64,000 nucleotides of DNA from Burkholderiaceae bacterium (GCA_030123545.1 CP126124.1:2294001-2358000), one strand, 5' to 3'. Positions 27,068 through 35,587 are shown, numbered from the stretch's first letter. Notes: generated by a model from the sequence alone, not told the origin. Numbers and translations are program-made.

Positions 27068-28144
27068 ATGCACGGCGCGTCCACGCGCCCCCTGGCGAGC
27101 GCACTCGAGCGCACCTTGCTGCGCACCTGGACCCAGCGCGGCGCGCTGGCGCGGCTGCTGTGGCCGCTCGCGCAACTGTTCGGCGTCCTCGCTGCGGCGC
27201 GGCGCGCGCTCTATCGCTGCGGCATGCTCACGGCGCAGCGCGCAAGCGTACCGCTACCGGTGGTGGTCGTCGTCGGCAACGTCGTCGCCGGCGGGGCCGG
27301 CAAGACGCCCACGGTGATTGCGCTGGTGCGGCATTGGCAGGCACGCGGCCTGCGGGTCGGCGTGATCTCGCGCGGCCATGGGCGCCGCGGCGCCGGCTGC
27401 CGCGAGGTGCGAGACGACAGCGCGGCCTTCGACGTCGGCGACGAACCGCTGCTGATCCGCCGCGCGACCGGCGCGCCGGTGGTCGTCGCGGCGAGGCGCA
27501 TCGACGCGGCGCGCGCGCTGATGCAGCGCCATCCGGCGATCCAGGTGCTGGTCAGCGACGACGGGCTGCAGCACTACGCGCTGGCGCGCGACATCGCGAT
27601 CTGCCTGTTCGACGATCGCGGAATTGGCAACGGCTGGCTGCTGCCGGCCGGGCCGCTGCGCGAACCCTGGCCGCGGCGCGCGGACCTGGTGCTGCACAGC
27701 GGCCTTCAGCCCGCGTTCCCGGGCTTTCGCGCGACGCGCCGGCTCGCCGACCATGCGGTCCATCAGGGCGGCGTGCCGCTCCCGCTCGCCGCGCTGCGCG
27801 GCCAGGGCGTCACCGCGGTCGCGGCGATCGCCCACCCCGATGCGTTCTTCGACATGCTGCGCGCAGCCGGGTTGACGCTGACGCGCACCGTCGCGCTACA
27901 CGATCACTATGGTTTCGATAGCTGGAACTGCAATGAACACGGGGGCGATCCGTTGGTTTGTACCGAAAAAGATGCGGTCAAGCTGTGGCCGCGCTGTCCG
28001 CATGCGCTCGCGGTGCCGCTCGAATTCCAGCCCGAAGCCGGTTTCTTCGCTGCGGCCGATGCGCTGCTCGATGCAAAGCTATCATCGGCGCATGCCGCCC
28101 GTGAGGATGGTTCAGAGTCGGTCGAGAGGCAAGTCGATGGATAG
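27068..28144 (+). CDS. lpxK: Tetraacyldisaccharide 4'-kinase
   Basis: The 358-residue membrane-associated kinase phosphorylates the lipid A disaccharide at the 4' position. The P-loop GNVVAGGAGKTP is at residues 70-81, followed by VISRGHGRRG, VLVSDDGLQHYALARDI and TEKDAVKLW. An internal stretch at residues 280-298 (HYGFDSWNCNEHGGDPL) is encoded by a low-GC 54-base repeat and is atypical for the family. The end of the gene overlaps the next by eight bases. Confidence 0.94.
   Translation: MHGASTRPLASALERTLLRTWTQRGALARLLWPLAQLFGVLAAARRALYRCGMLTAQRASVPLPVVVVVGNVVAGGAGKTPTVIALVRHWQARGLRVGVISRGHGRRGAGCREVRDDSAAFDVGDEPLLIRRATGAPVVVAARRIDAARALMQRHPAIQVLVSDDGLQHYALARDIAICLFDDRGIGNGWLLPAGPLREPWPRRADLVLHSGLQPAFPGFRATRRLADHAVHQGGVPLPLAALRGQGVTAVAAIAHPDAFFDMLRAAGLTLTRTVALHDHYGFDSWNCNEHGGDPLVCTEKDAVKLWPRCPHALAVPLEFQPEAGFFAAADALLDAKLSSAHAAREDGSESVERQVDG
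27906..27959 (+). repeat. 54-bp dispersed element, copy inside lpxK (sense)
   Basis: It reads ACTAT, 7 bases, ATAGC, 20 bases, GGGCGATCCG, then TTGGTTT. Hairpin geometry and spacing equal the nadD copy, and ACACGGGGGC here matches CCACGGGGGC there. Reading frame is kept. Confidence 0.6.
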
Positions 28145-28346
28145 CAAGCTGCTGGAACTGCTGGTCTGCCCGGTGACCAAGGGGCCGCTGGACTATGACC
28201 GCGAACACCACGAGCTGATCTCGCGCAGCGCGCGGCTTGCGTACCCGGTGCGCGACGGCATTCCGATCCTGCTCGAAGCCGAGGCGCGCACGCTCGGCGA
28301 CGACGAGCTCGAGCGGCTGCCGCGGCGCACGCCGCTGGTCGGCTGA
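28137..28346 (+). CDS. Trm112-like small protein (YcaR family)
   Basis: The 69-residue product begins MDSKLLELLVCPVTKGPLDY and has YPVRDGIPILLEAEAR, the signature of the Trm112-like YcaR family. Only one of the usual zinc cysteines is kept (LLVCPVTKG), as in many proteobacteria. GAGAGG precedes the ATG, which overlaps the lpxK end. It is regularly found between lpxK and kdsB. Confidence 0.93.
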   Translation: MDSKLLELLVCPVTKGPLDYDREHHELISRSARLAYPVRDGIPILLEAEARTLGDDELERLPRRTPLVG

Positions 28347-28357
28347 CCGGCGCAGCG

Positions 28358-29134
28358 ATGCGCTTCACGGTGCTGATCCCGGCGCGGCTGGCGTCGACCC
28401 GGCTGCCGAACAAGCCGCTCGCCGACTTAGGGGGCGCGCCGATGGTGGTGCGGGTCGCCCAGCGCGCGAAGCTGTGCCGCGCCGACGGCGCGCCGGTGCG
28501 CGTGGTGGTCGCGGCCGACAGCGACGCAATCGCCTCCGCCTGCAAAGCGCATCAGGTCGAGGCGCTGCTGACGCGCGCCGATCACCCCTCGGGCAGCGAC
28601 CGGCTGGCCGAGGCCTGCGAACGGCTCGGCCTGGGCGGCGATCAGATCGTGGTCAACGTGCAAGGCGATGAGCCGCTGATCGAACCGGCGCTGATCGAGT
28701 CGGTCGCACAGTTACTGGCGGAGCGCCCGGAGGCCGCAATGAGCACCGCCGCGCACGCGATCGACTCGGTCGCGGATTGGCTCAACCCGAACGTGGTGAA
28801 GGTGGTGCTGGATCGCCGGCAACTGGCGCTTTACTTCAGCCGGGCGCCGATCCCGTGGCGGCGCGACGGCGCGTCCCAGGGCGCCAACCAACTGCCGCAG
28901 TTGCCGCAGCCGGCGCCGCTGCGCCATATCGGCATCTACGGCTATCGCGCCGAGTTCCTGCGCGGCTTTCCCACGCTTGCCGTGGCGCCGGTCGAGACCA
29001 CCGAGGCGCTGGAGCAGCTGCGTGTGCTTTGGCACGGGCACCGGATCGCGGTGCATGTGACCGAGCATGCGCCCGGCCCCGGGGTCGATACGCCGGCCGA
29101 TCTCGAGCGCGTGCGCCGACATTACGCCACCTAG
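28358..29134 (+). CDS. kdsB: 3-deoxy-manno-octulosonate cytidylyltransferase
   Basis: The 258-residue enzyme makes CMP-Kdo for lipopolysaccharide. RLASTRLPNKPLADLGG is the nucleotide-binding motif; HPSGSDRLAEA, VNVQGDEPLI and the GIYGYR segment are family-typical. It lies 11 bases after the Trm112-like gene, in the lipid A/Kdo cluster with lpxK. Confidence 0.96.
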   Translation: MRFTVLIPARLASTRLPNKPLADLGGAPMVVRVAQRAKLCRADGAPVRVVVAADSDAIASACKAHQVEALLTRADHPSGSDRLAEACERLGLGGDQIVVNVQGDEPLIEPALIESVAQLLAERPEAAMSTAAHAIDSVADWLNPNVVKVVLDRRQLALYFSRAPIPWRRDGASQGANQLPQLPQPAPLRHIGIYGYRAEFLRGFPTLAVAPVETTEALEQLRVLWHGHRIAVHVTEHAPGPGVDTPADLERVRRHYAT

Positions 29135-29146
29135 GCCGATATCCTG

Positions 29147-29167
29147 CGCCACCCGCCACCCGCCACC
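29147..29167. repeat. Short tandem repeat (CGCCACC)x3
   Basis: Three exact copies of the heptamer CGCCACC lie just after kdsB; the kdsB end itself contains another copy at 29125-29131. This may simply be a slippage product. Confidence 0.7.
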
Positions 29168-29270
29168 CGCGGGCGAGCGCATGCTATTCTTTGTCGCCAT
29201 CAACGCGGCATAGCACGCGGCGGCTTGCGACGGTGATCGCGGCGCCCCACCCGTTCGAACGAGGAGATCC

Positions 29271-29927
29271 ATGAGACTGATCCTGTTGGGCGCCCCGGGC
29301 GCCGGCAAAGGCACGCAGGCCGCGTTCATTTGCCAGAAATACGGTATCCCGCAGATCTCCACCGGCGACATGCTGCGCGCCGCGGTCAAGGCCGGCACCG
29401 CGCTCGGCCTGCAGGCGAAGACAGTGATGGATTCGGGCGCGCTGGTCAGCGACGACATCATCATCGGCCTGGTGAAGGAACGGATCACGCAAGCAGATTG
29501 CGCGAACGGCTTCCTGTTCGACGGCTTTCCGCGCACCATCCCGCAGGCCGAGGCGATGAAGGCGGCCGGCGTCAAGCTCGACTACGTGCTCGAGATCGAC
29601 GTGCCGTTCGACGCGATCATCGAGCGCATGAGCGGACGGCGCTCGCATCCGGCCTCGGGCCGCATCTACCACGTCAAGTTCAATCCGCCGAAGGTCGCCG
29701 GCCGCGACGACGTGACCGGCGAGCCGCTGATCCAGCGCGACGACGACCGGGAAGAAACCGTGAGGAAGCGGCTCGAGGTCTACAGCGCGCAGACGCGGCC
29801 GCTGGTCGACTACTACGCGAACTGGGCCAAGCACGACCCGGCCGCCGCGCCCAAATATCGCACGATCAACGGCAGCGGCAGCGTCGACGAAATCCGCGCT
29901 CGCGCGCTCGCGGCACTGGAGAGCTGA
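29271..29927 (+). CDS. adk: Adenylate kinase
   Basis: The 218-residue enzyme interconverts AMP, ADP and ATP. The P-loop GAPGAGKGTQ is at the start, STGDMLRAAV binds AMP, GFPRTIPQA is conserved, and the long LID domain (GRRSHPASGRIYHV onward) lacks zinc cysteines, as in Gram-negative enzymes. GAGGAG lies eight bases before the ATG. Confidence 0.97.
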   Translation: MRLILLGAPGAGKGTQAAFICQKYGIPQISTGDMLRAAVKAGTALGLQAKTVMDSGALVSDDIIIGLVKERITQADCANGFLFDGFPRTIPQAEAMKAAGVKLDYVLEIDVPFDAIIERMSGRRSHPASGRIYHVKFNPPKVAGRDDVTGEPLIQRDDDREETVRKRLEVYSAQTRPLVDYYANWAKHDPAAAPKYRTINGSGSVDEIRARALAALES

Positions 29928-29955
29928 GCGCCTTCGCTCGCAGGCCGGCGCGGCG

Positions 29956-30921
29956 TCAGCGCGCCTGCAGCAGTTCGAGCAGCAGCGCGACCCGCGCCTT
30001 CACCGGCGACAGGCCACGTGAATCAGGAATCTCGTCGCTGGGCTGACCCAGCACCCGGCCGTTCGCGCAGCGGCTCGCGCGCAGCACCCGCACGCCCTGC
30101 CGCTGCGCCGCCAGCAGCGCAGACGCGAGATCGTGGTGCAGCGTGCCGTTGCCGGTTCCGGCGACGACCAACCCCTGCACACCCTGGGCCAGCAACGCCT
30201 CGACCACCGCGCCATCGGCGCCAGCGTAGCTCATCACGATCTCGACGCGTGGCCAAGCGCCGGCATTCACTATCTTTTCGATAGCAAACGGTGTAGACAG
30301 ATCATCGGCGTGCGGCCAGTTTCTCAACAATCTGAGCGCACCCTCCTCGACATAGCCAATCGGGCCGGCGTCGCCCGAGCCGAACGCGTCGACCCGGTAA
30401 GGATGAATCTTCTGCACGTCCAGCGCGCCGTGGATCGTACCGGCGCAGACCGCGACCACGCCGCGCGCGCCGGGATCCAGCGCGACGCTGAGCGCGTCCA
30501 GCAGGTTCTGCGGCCCGTCCGGCGCAATCGCGGTCGCCGGCCGCATCGCGCAGGCCAGCACCACGGGCTTGGCCGGGCGCAGCACCTGCTGCAGGAAATA
30601 CGCGGTCTCCTCCAGCGTGTCGGTGCCGTGGGTGACGACGATGCCCTGCACGTCGGGCTGTGCGAGCCAGTGCGCGGCGCGCTGGGCGAGCCGCTGCCAG
30701 ACGGCGAAGCTCATGTCCTTGCTGTCGATCTGCGCGACCTGCTCGGTCACCAACTCGCGGCCGGCCATGGCCTGCTCCGCGCCCGGCAGTGCCCCGATTA
30801 GTTCGGCGACGCCGAGCTGCGCCGCGCTGTAGCCGATGTTGTCGCCGGCCTTCGCCGCGGTCCCGGCGATCGTGCCGCCGGTGCCGAGCAGCACCACCTT
30901 GCTCCGGGTTCTTGCAGTCAT
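29956..30921 (-). CDS. L-asparaginase family amidohydrolase
   Basis: The 321-residue product has the two active-site motifs of the asparaginase fold: TGGTIAGTAA near residue 14 and VTHGTDTLEETAYF near residue 96. No signal peptide is seen at the ATG at 30921 (MTARTRSK), so it should be cytoplasmic; a TTG at 30939 could add six residues. Residues 200-218 coincide with a 54-base repeat. The promoter region is shared with lexA and contains two LexA boxes, so SOS control is possible. Confidence 0.88.
   Translation of the reverse strand: MTARTRSKVVLLGTGGTIAGTAAKAGDNIGYSAAQLGVAELIGALPGAEQAMAGRELVTEQVAQIDSKDMSFAVWQRLAQRAAHWLAQPDVQGIVVTHGTDTLEETAYFLQQVLRPAKPVVLACAMRPATAIAPDGPQNLLDALSVALDPGARGVVAVCAGTIHGALDVQKIHPYRVDAFGSGDAGPIGYVEEGALRLLRNWPHADDLSTPFAIEKIVNAGAWPRVEIVMSYAGADGAVVEALLAQGVQGLVVAGTGNGTLHHDLASALLAAQRQGVRVLRASRCANGRVLGQPSDEIPDSRGLSPVKARVALLLELLQAR
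30269..30322 (+). repeat. 54-bp dispersed element, copy inside the asparaginase gene (antisense)
   Basis: It reads ACTAT, 7 bases, ATAGC, 20 bases, CGGCGTGCGG, then CCAGTTT. The left hairpin is clear and the spacing to the final TTT is identical to other copies, but the right box is diverged. Confidence 0.5.
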
Positions 30922-30941
30922 GGCTTGCAAATCTTCCAAAA

Positions 30942-30976
30942 CTGTTTAAAAATACAGATACTGTTTATCCGAACAG
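30942..30976. promoter_or_regulatory. Two LexA (SOS) boxes
   Basis: CTGTTTAAAAATACAG at 30942-30957 and CTGTTTATCCGAACAG at 30961-30976 both fit the CTG-N10-CAG consensus and start 19 bases apart. They lie between divergent lexA (start 31035) and the asparaginase gene (start 30921). They should give LexA autoregulation and may also repress the asparaginase gene. Confidence 0.93.
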
Positions 30977-31034
30977 TATCTGACTCACGGACCACCCGCG
31001 CACTGTTTCCGCGCCCGACGCCAAGGAGCCCAAG

Positions 31035-31721
31035 ATGACCGACCTCCCGCCGTTCCCCGCGAAACTCACGGCGCGCCAGCAGCAGATTCTGGACCTGATC
31101 CAGAGCGCGATCGCGCGCACCGGCGCGCCGCCGACTCGCGCCGAAATTGCTGCTGAGCTCGGCTTCAAGTCGGCGAACGCGGCCGAGGAGCATCTGCAGG
31201 CGCTGGCGCGCAAGGGCGTGATCGAGCTGGTCAGCGGCACCTCGCGCGGCATCCGCCTGCAAAGCGACGCGCTGCGCTCGATCAACGAGTCGCGCTTCAA
31301 GCAGTTCTCGCTGCCGCTGCAAAGCCTGGCCCAGCTGGCGCTGCCGCTGGTCGGTCGGGTCGCTGCCGGCGCGCCGATTCTCGCGCAGGAACACGTGGAC
31401 CAGACCTACTACGTCGAGAGCACACTGTTCCAGCGCCGCCCCGACTATCTGCTGAAGGTGCGCGGCATGTCGATGCGCGATGCCGGCATCATGGACGGCG
31501 ACCTGCTCGCGGTGCAGGCCACGAAGGACGCGAAGAATGGCCAGATCGTCGTCGCCCGGCTCGGCGACGAGGTCACCGTCAAGCGCTTTCGGCGCAACAA
31601 GCACCTGATCGAGTTGCATGCCGAAAACCCGGACTACCAGACCATCATCGTCGAACCCGGCGAGCCGTTCGAGATCGAGGGCCTGGCTGTCGGCTTGATT
31701 CGCAACACCATGCTGATGTAG
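31035..31721 (+). CDS. lexA: SOS repressor LexA
   Basis: The 228-residue repressor has the winged helix-turn-helix in residues 10-70 (LTARQQQILDLIQ, PPTRAEIAAELGF), the self-cleavage site Ala111-Gly112 (GRVAAGAPIL), catalytic Ser146 (VRGMSMRD) and Lys183 (VTVKRF). It is slightly longer than the E. coli protein (202), as in other Burkholderiales. Two LexA boxes precede it. Confidence 0.97.
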   Translation: MTDLPPFPAKLTARQQQILDLIQSAIARTGAPPTRAEIAAELGFKSANAAEEHLQALARKGVIELVSGTSRGIRLQSDALRSINESRFKQFSLPLQSLAQLALPLVGRVAAGAPILAQEHVDQTYYVESTLFQRRPDYLLKVRGMSMRDAGIMDGDLLAVQATKDAKNGQIVVARLGDEVTVKRFRRNKHLIELHAENPDYQTIIVEPGEPFEIEGLAVGLIRNTMLM

Positions 31722-31937
31722 TCCCGATCGACGCGATGGACGCCTTTACCGCCAAGGACTGCCGCGCGGGCAACACCGGCATTCCGGAGAGCACCCCCGG
31801 CACCTGATCTTCGATTCACGGTTGGCGCGCCGCAGGTGGCGGGCGTATGGCCTTGTCGGGCCATCACCCTGCGGTAGCCGGGAGCGTTCCCTCAATCCTG
31901 CCTGTGTCCAACCCTAGAGCTTCACCGGAGGTTCCAC

Positions 31938-32276
31938 ATGCAAATCGCCCAATTCACCCTGCACCGTTTGGCTTCGCCGATTCAGGCGCTCGCGCGCTGG
32001 TGCGCGCAACAGCCGGTGCCGCGCCGCCGATCACGCGCCCATCGCGACAACGCTACTTTTCCAATAGCACAAACCGCTTTCTCGTCCTTGGCTGCAGCCG
32101 GTTTTGAAGCATATAAACGAGCTGGTCGTCCGCTGCGCGTGTTGCGTGTGGTCGAACCCGGCGAGGCGCCAGCGCTGGGCCGGCGCATCGTGATCTCGGG
32201 CCGGCTCGACGAGGTTTGCGCCGAACTCGATCGCCTCGCCGCGATCGAGGCCGCGGCCTGCAGGCCGCACCGCTGA
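31938..32276 (+). CDS. Small conserved hypothetical protein with embedded repeat
   Basis: The 112-residue product is preceded by an excellent GGAGG seven bases before the ATG. Its C-terminal part (LRVLRVVEPGEAPALGRRIV and ISGRLDEVCAELDRLAA) looks like a conserved small domain that I recall in other Comamonadaceae proteins but cannot name. Residues 39-56 are encoded by a 54-base low-GC repeat. It lies between lexA and a dehydrogenase with no sign of operon linkage. Possible role unknown. Confidence 0.7.
   Translation: MQIAQFTLHRLASPIQALARWCAQQPVPRRRSRAHRDNATFPIAQTAFSSLAAAGFEAYKRAGRPLRVLRVVEPGEAPALGRRIVISGRLDEVCAELDRLAAIEAAACRPHR
32052..32105 (+). repeat. 54-bp dispersed element, copy inside the small gene after lexA (sense)
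   Basis: It reads GCTAC, 7 bases, ATAGC, 20 bases, TGGCTGCAGC, then CGGTTTT. Compared with the rsfS copy, 13 of the 15 bases around the right box are the same, and all spacings are identical. It is in frame. Confidence 0.68.
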
Positions 32277-32383
32277 CGCCCGCGTCCGTCGCTGCCGCGT
32301 CGCTCTCGCAGCGCTTCCGCGACGCGGCAGCGCGGTACGCGCCGCCGTGGCTGCGCCGGCAGCCGCCAAGGCACAATGGCGGC

Positions 32384-33391
32384 ATGAATATCGTGATTCT
32401 CGACGACTACCAGGACGCGGTGCGCAAGCTGCAATGCGCGCACAAGCTCGAGTCGTATGCCGCCAAGGTCTACACCAACACGGTGAAGGGCCTGGGCCAA
32501 CTCGCGGTCCGGCTGCGCGACGCCGATGTGATCGTCCCGATCCGCGAGCGTACCCAGTTCAGCCGCCAGCTGATCGAAAAACTCCCCAAACTCAAGCTGA
32601 TCGCCCAGACCGGCGGGGTCAGCCGTCATATCGATGTCACGGCCTGCACCGAACACGGCGTCGCGATCGCCGAGGGCTCGGGCTCGCCGCTCGCGCCGGC
32701 CGAGCTTACCTGGGCGCTGATCATGGGCGCGATGCGACGCCTGCCGCAGTACATCGCGAACCTCAAGCACGGCGCATGGCAGCAGTCCGGCCTGAAGACG
32801 GCTTCGATGCCGCCGAACTTCGGCGTCGGCTGCGTGTTGCACGGCAAGACCCTGGGCATCTGGGGCTACGGCAGGATCGGCCACATCGTCGCCGGCTACG
32901 GCCGCGCGTTCGGCATGCGGGTGCTGGTCTGGGGCAGCGAGGCGTCGCGCGCGAAAGCCGTCGGCGACGGCCTGCAGGCGGCCGCAAGCCGCGAGGAACT
33001 GTTCTCGACCGCCGACGTGCTGACGCTGCAGCTTCGCCTCACCGACGAGACCGCCGGCATCGTGACGCTGGAAGACCTGTCTCGTATGCGGCCGACCGCG
33101 TTGCTGGTCAACACCGCGCGTGCCGAACTGATCGAGCCCGACGCGCTGATCAGCGCGCTGAACCGCGGCCATCCCGGCATGGCGGCGATCGACGTTTTCG
33201 AAGCCGAGCCGCCGCTGCAAGGCCATGCGCTGCTGCGGCTGGAAAACTGCATCTGCACGCCGCACATCGGCTACGTCGAGCAGAGCAGCTACGAGATGCT
33301 GTTCGGCGCCGCCTTTGACAACGTGGTGAACTACATCCGGGGTACGCCGACCAACATCGTGAACCCGGGCGCGCTGCAGATGCGGCGCTGA
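32384..33391 (+). CDS. D-2-hydroxyacid dehydrogenase family protein
   Basis: The 335-residue product has the phosphoglycerate-dehydrogenase-like fold: a split substrate domain and an NAD domain with GIWGYGRIGHIVAGYGRAFG near residue 155, NTARAELIEPDAL, and the catalytic histidine in TPHIGYVEQ. Start ATG 32384 (MNIVILDDYQDAV) is the family-typical one. Substrate cannot be told; serine synthesis is unlikely because the regulatory domain is missing. Confidence 0.9.
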   Translation: MNIVILDDYQDAVRKLQCAHKLESYAAKVYTNTVKGLGQLAVRLRDADVIVPIRERTQFSRQLIEKLPKLKLIAQTGGVSRHIDVTACTEHGVAIAEGSGSPLAPAELTWALIMGAMRRLPQYIANLKHGAWQQSGLKTASMPPNFGVGCVLHGKTLGIWGYGRIGHIVAGYGRAFGMRVLVWGSEASRAKAVGDGLQAAASREELFSTADVLTLQLRLTDETAGIVTLEDLSRMRPTALLVNTARAELIEPDALISALNRGHPGMAAIDVFEAEPPLQGHALLRLENCICTPHIGYVEQSSYEMLFGAAFDNVVNYIRGTPTNIVNPGALQMRR

Positions 33392-33405
33392 TCCCGTGGT
33401 CGCGG

Positions 33406-35523
33406 CTACCGGTCCGCGCGGCGACGCAGCGGGCCGTCCAGGTCGATGTCGATCCCGAGCCGCGGCGACGCCGGTGGAATGGTCGACGCCGGCACCGAGT
33501 CGGTTGCGACGGTGATTTCGGCAGCACCGGTCCGTTGCGCGCGCCGCGCATCGGCCGCCTGCTCGGCCGCCAGTTCCTTCGCGATCGCGAACAGCAGCAT
33601 CAGTTCCCGGTACGCTTCCGGCGCGAACGGTTCGAGCTCGCTCGAACCGGCCGAGGCATCCGGCCGGCGGAAGATGAACGACTCGATCAGTTCGACCACC
33701 GCCGGCGTGGGCCACAGCGTCTCGATGCGGGCCAGCTCAGACGGATAGGCATCGAGCCCGACGCCTTCCGCGCTGAATGCCTCGAAGGACGGCACCTGGA
33801 CATTGAAGATCCGGGTGAATTCGGCGCGCAGCCGGTCGTAGTCGTCGTGCAGTTCGAAACGGTGATAGATGCTCAACAGGTCGAGATAGGCAAGCGGGCT
33901 GGTGCCGGCGTTGGCGTCGATATGCTGGCGCAGCAGTTCGATCGCCTGTTCGTGCTGCCCCAGCGACACGAAGAAGTCGGCCTGCTGCTGGATGTCGAGC
34001 AGCTCCTCCGCGTTCACGCCGCGGCTCGCGGCGTCTTCTGCCACCGTGTGCGGCGGCTGGGGCGCGGCAGACGGCACCGCCCGGTTCGCGCCGGGGCCCT
34101 GCTCGATGCTCGCGCGCTCGGATTCATCCGATGCACCGGCAGCCCAGCCCGGGGCCGCGCCGGCAAGCGCCGGCTCGCGATGTGCGGCCGTCTCATGCAG
34201 CGGGCTGATGATGGTCGCGCCCAGCGGCCCGAGGGCATTCTCCTGCTCCGGCCGGCGCCGGCTGCTCACCGTGCGTCCGGGCCGTGGCTGACGCAGCAGC
34301 CGCCAGGCCAACCAGAGGGCAGCCAGCACCGCAGCAGCGAGCAGCGCGAGCAGCAAGACCAGCAGCGTGTCGCGGCGCTCTGCCGCGCGTTCCAACTGCG
34401 CATTCAGCTCCAGCAGTCGCGCCTGACTCTTCTGATTCTCGGCACGCAGGGCGGTAACGTCGGCCTCCAGCGCCTGCAGCCGCGCGGCTTCGCTCGCCGC
34501 GGTGGCCGGCGGCGCGGGCACGGCGCCCGAGAGTGTCGCGTCCTGGCCGCGGTCGGCCCCGGCCCCGGCCCCGGCGGTCGGCGGCGCATGCTGCAATTCG
34601 GGAGAAGCCTTCAGCCGCGGCGCTGTTTGCGCCGATGACTCGACCGGATCGAGTTCGAGCCGCGGACCGGTCGTCACCCGCCCACTCGACTCCTGCTGGC
34701 TCAGTTGCGCTTGCGCATTTGCTTCCGCTTCGCGCGGGGCCGGCCTCTTGGCACGCGCCGCCGCCTGTCGCGCCGGCGCCCCATGCGTCGCGGCCCCATG
34801 CGGCCTGCGTTGGGCAGCGCTTTCACTGATCGGTCCGGCGGCGGTCCGGGCATTGCGTGGTGCGCGGCGAGCAGGCTCGGCAGTCGCGGTGCTTTGCGCC
34901 TGAGCGCGCCCTACCGCCGGATGGGCCGCCCGCTGGGAGGCTTCATAGGCTGCCAGCGCATCGGCCATGCGGCGCGCCCGCTGCGCCGCGGGAATCTCGG
35001 CCGGGCTGACCGGGACGCTTTCCGTCGGCGCACCGGACTGCGCCGCGGCCTGGCTGTCGGATGCGGCAATCGCTGCGGCCTCATTCACCGCGACCGGCGC
35101 CGACGACTGTGGTGGCTGCCGAGCGGCTTCAGGCGATGCCACGACCGTCGGAACGGCCGGAGCATCGGCGAGCAGCACATAGCGCCGCGCCACCGGCCCG
35201 GCGCAACCGATGCGCAGGATCACCGTCACCACCGGCGCGTTCACCGGTACCGACGACTGGATGCGCACGATCGCCCGGCCGGCCGAAGGCGGCGCGATGC
35301 TGATCAAGGTCGCGCCGATCCGGGTGTCTTCGTAGCGGACGTCCGCGTCCGCGCACAGATTTGCGATCTGGTCTTCGTTGGCGAGCGTGACCGGCACCGA
35401 AACGTCGAGCGGCTGGCCAACCTGCGCCGCACCGCGCAGCGGACCCAGGTTGAACGCGTGGCTGCTCGCAGCTGCCAGCAGCAACGCCCACCCTACAGCG
35501 ATAGTTCTAGCATTCACGGGCAT
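33406..35523 (-). CDS. FimV-like peptidoglycan-associated/pole protein
   Basis: The 705-residue protein has a signal peptide (cleaved near SSHA-FNLG, residue 23), a FimV N-terminal domain with GPLRGAAQVGQPLDVSVPVTL, a Pro/Ala-rich region, a coiled coil (about 348-384), one transmembrane helix (about 386-412, LLVLLLALLAAAVLAALWLA) and a cytoplasmic FimV C-terminal part with tetratricopeptide-like repeats (near 504 onward, EELLDIQQQADFFVSLGQHE). FimV organises the cell pole and type IV pili or twitching. No LysM motif is evident. The start at 35523 (MPVNART) is preferred to 35565. Confidence 0.82.
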   Translation of the reverse strand: MPVNARTIAVGWALLLAAASSHAFNLGPLRGAAQVGQPLDVSVPVTLANEDQIANLCADADVRYEDTRIGATLISIAPPSAGRAIVRIQSSVPVNAPVVTVILRIGCAGPVARRYVLLADAPAVPTVVASPEAARQPPQSSAPVAVNEAAAIAASDSQAAAQSGAPTESVPVSPAEIPAAQRARRMADALAAYEASQRAAHPAVGRAQAQSTATAEPARRAPRNARTAAGPISESAAQRRPHGAATHGAPARQAAARAKRPAPREAEANAQAQLSQQESSGRVTTGPRLELDPVESSAQTAPRLKASPELQHAPPTAGAGAGADRGQDATLSGAVPAPPATAASEAARLQALEADVTALRAENQKSQARLLELNAQLERAAERRDTLLVLLLALLAAAVLAALWLAWRLLRQPRPGRTVSSRRRPEQENALGPLGATIISPLHETAAHREPALAGAAPGWAAGASDESERASIEQGPGANRAVPSAAPQPPHTVAEDAASRGVNAEELLDIQQQADFFVSLGQHEQAIELLRQHIDANAGTSPLAYLDLLSIYHRFELHDDYDRLRAEFTRIFNVQVPSFEAFSAEGVGLDAYPSELARIETLWPTPAVVELIESFIFRRPDASAGSSELEPFAPEAYRELMLLFAIAKELAAEQAADARRAQRTGAAEITVATDSVPASTIPPASPRLGIDIDLDGPLRRRADR

Positions 35524-35528
35524 GACAA

Positions 35529-35563
35529 GCGATCTGCGGGCATTCTGACATACCGCAGATCGC
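35529..35563. promoter_or_regulatory. Perfect 11-bp inverted repeat between divergent genes
   Basis: GCGATCTGCGG at 35529-35539 is repeated as its exact reverse complement CCGCAGATCGC at 35553-35563, separated by 13 bases. It lies in the 64-base gap between the divergent FimV-like and 3-hydroxyacyl-CoA dehydrogenase genes and overlaps both promoter regions. It is probably an operator; the regulator is not known. Confidence 0.55.
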
Positions 35564-35587
35564 AATCACTGCGCAATAATTGGCGCC

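Noticed and set aside
29147..29167. (CGCCACC)x3 as a phase-variation switch
   Set aside because: It lies outside any coding frame and more than 100 bases before adk, so it is unlikely to switch expression by frame change.
31736..31807. 23-codon open frame just after lexA
   Set aside because: Too short, no ribosome site, no recognisable product; the strong GGAGG further downstream serves the 31938 gene.
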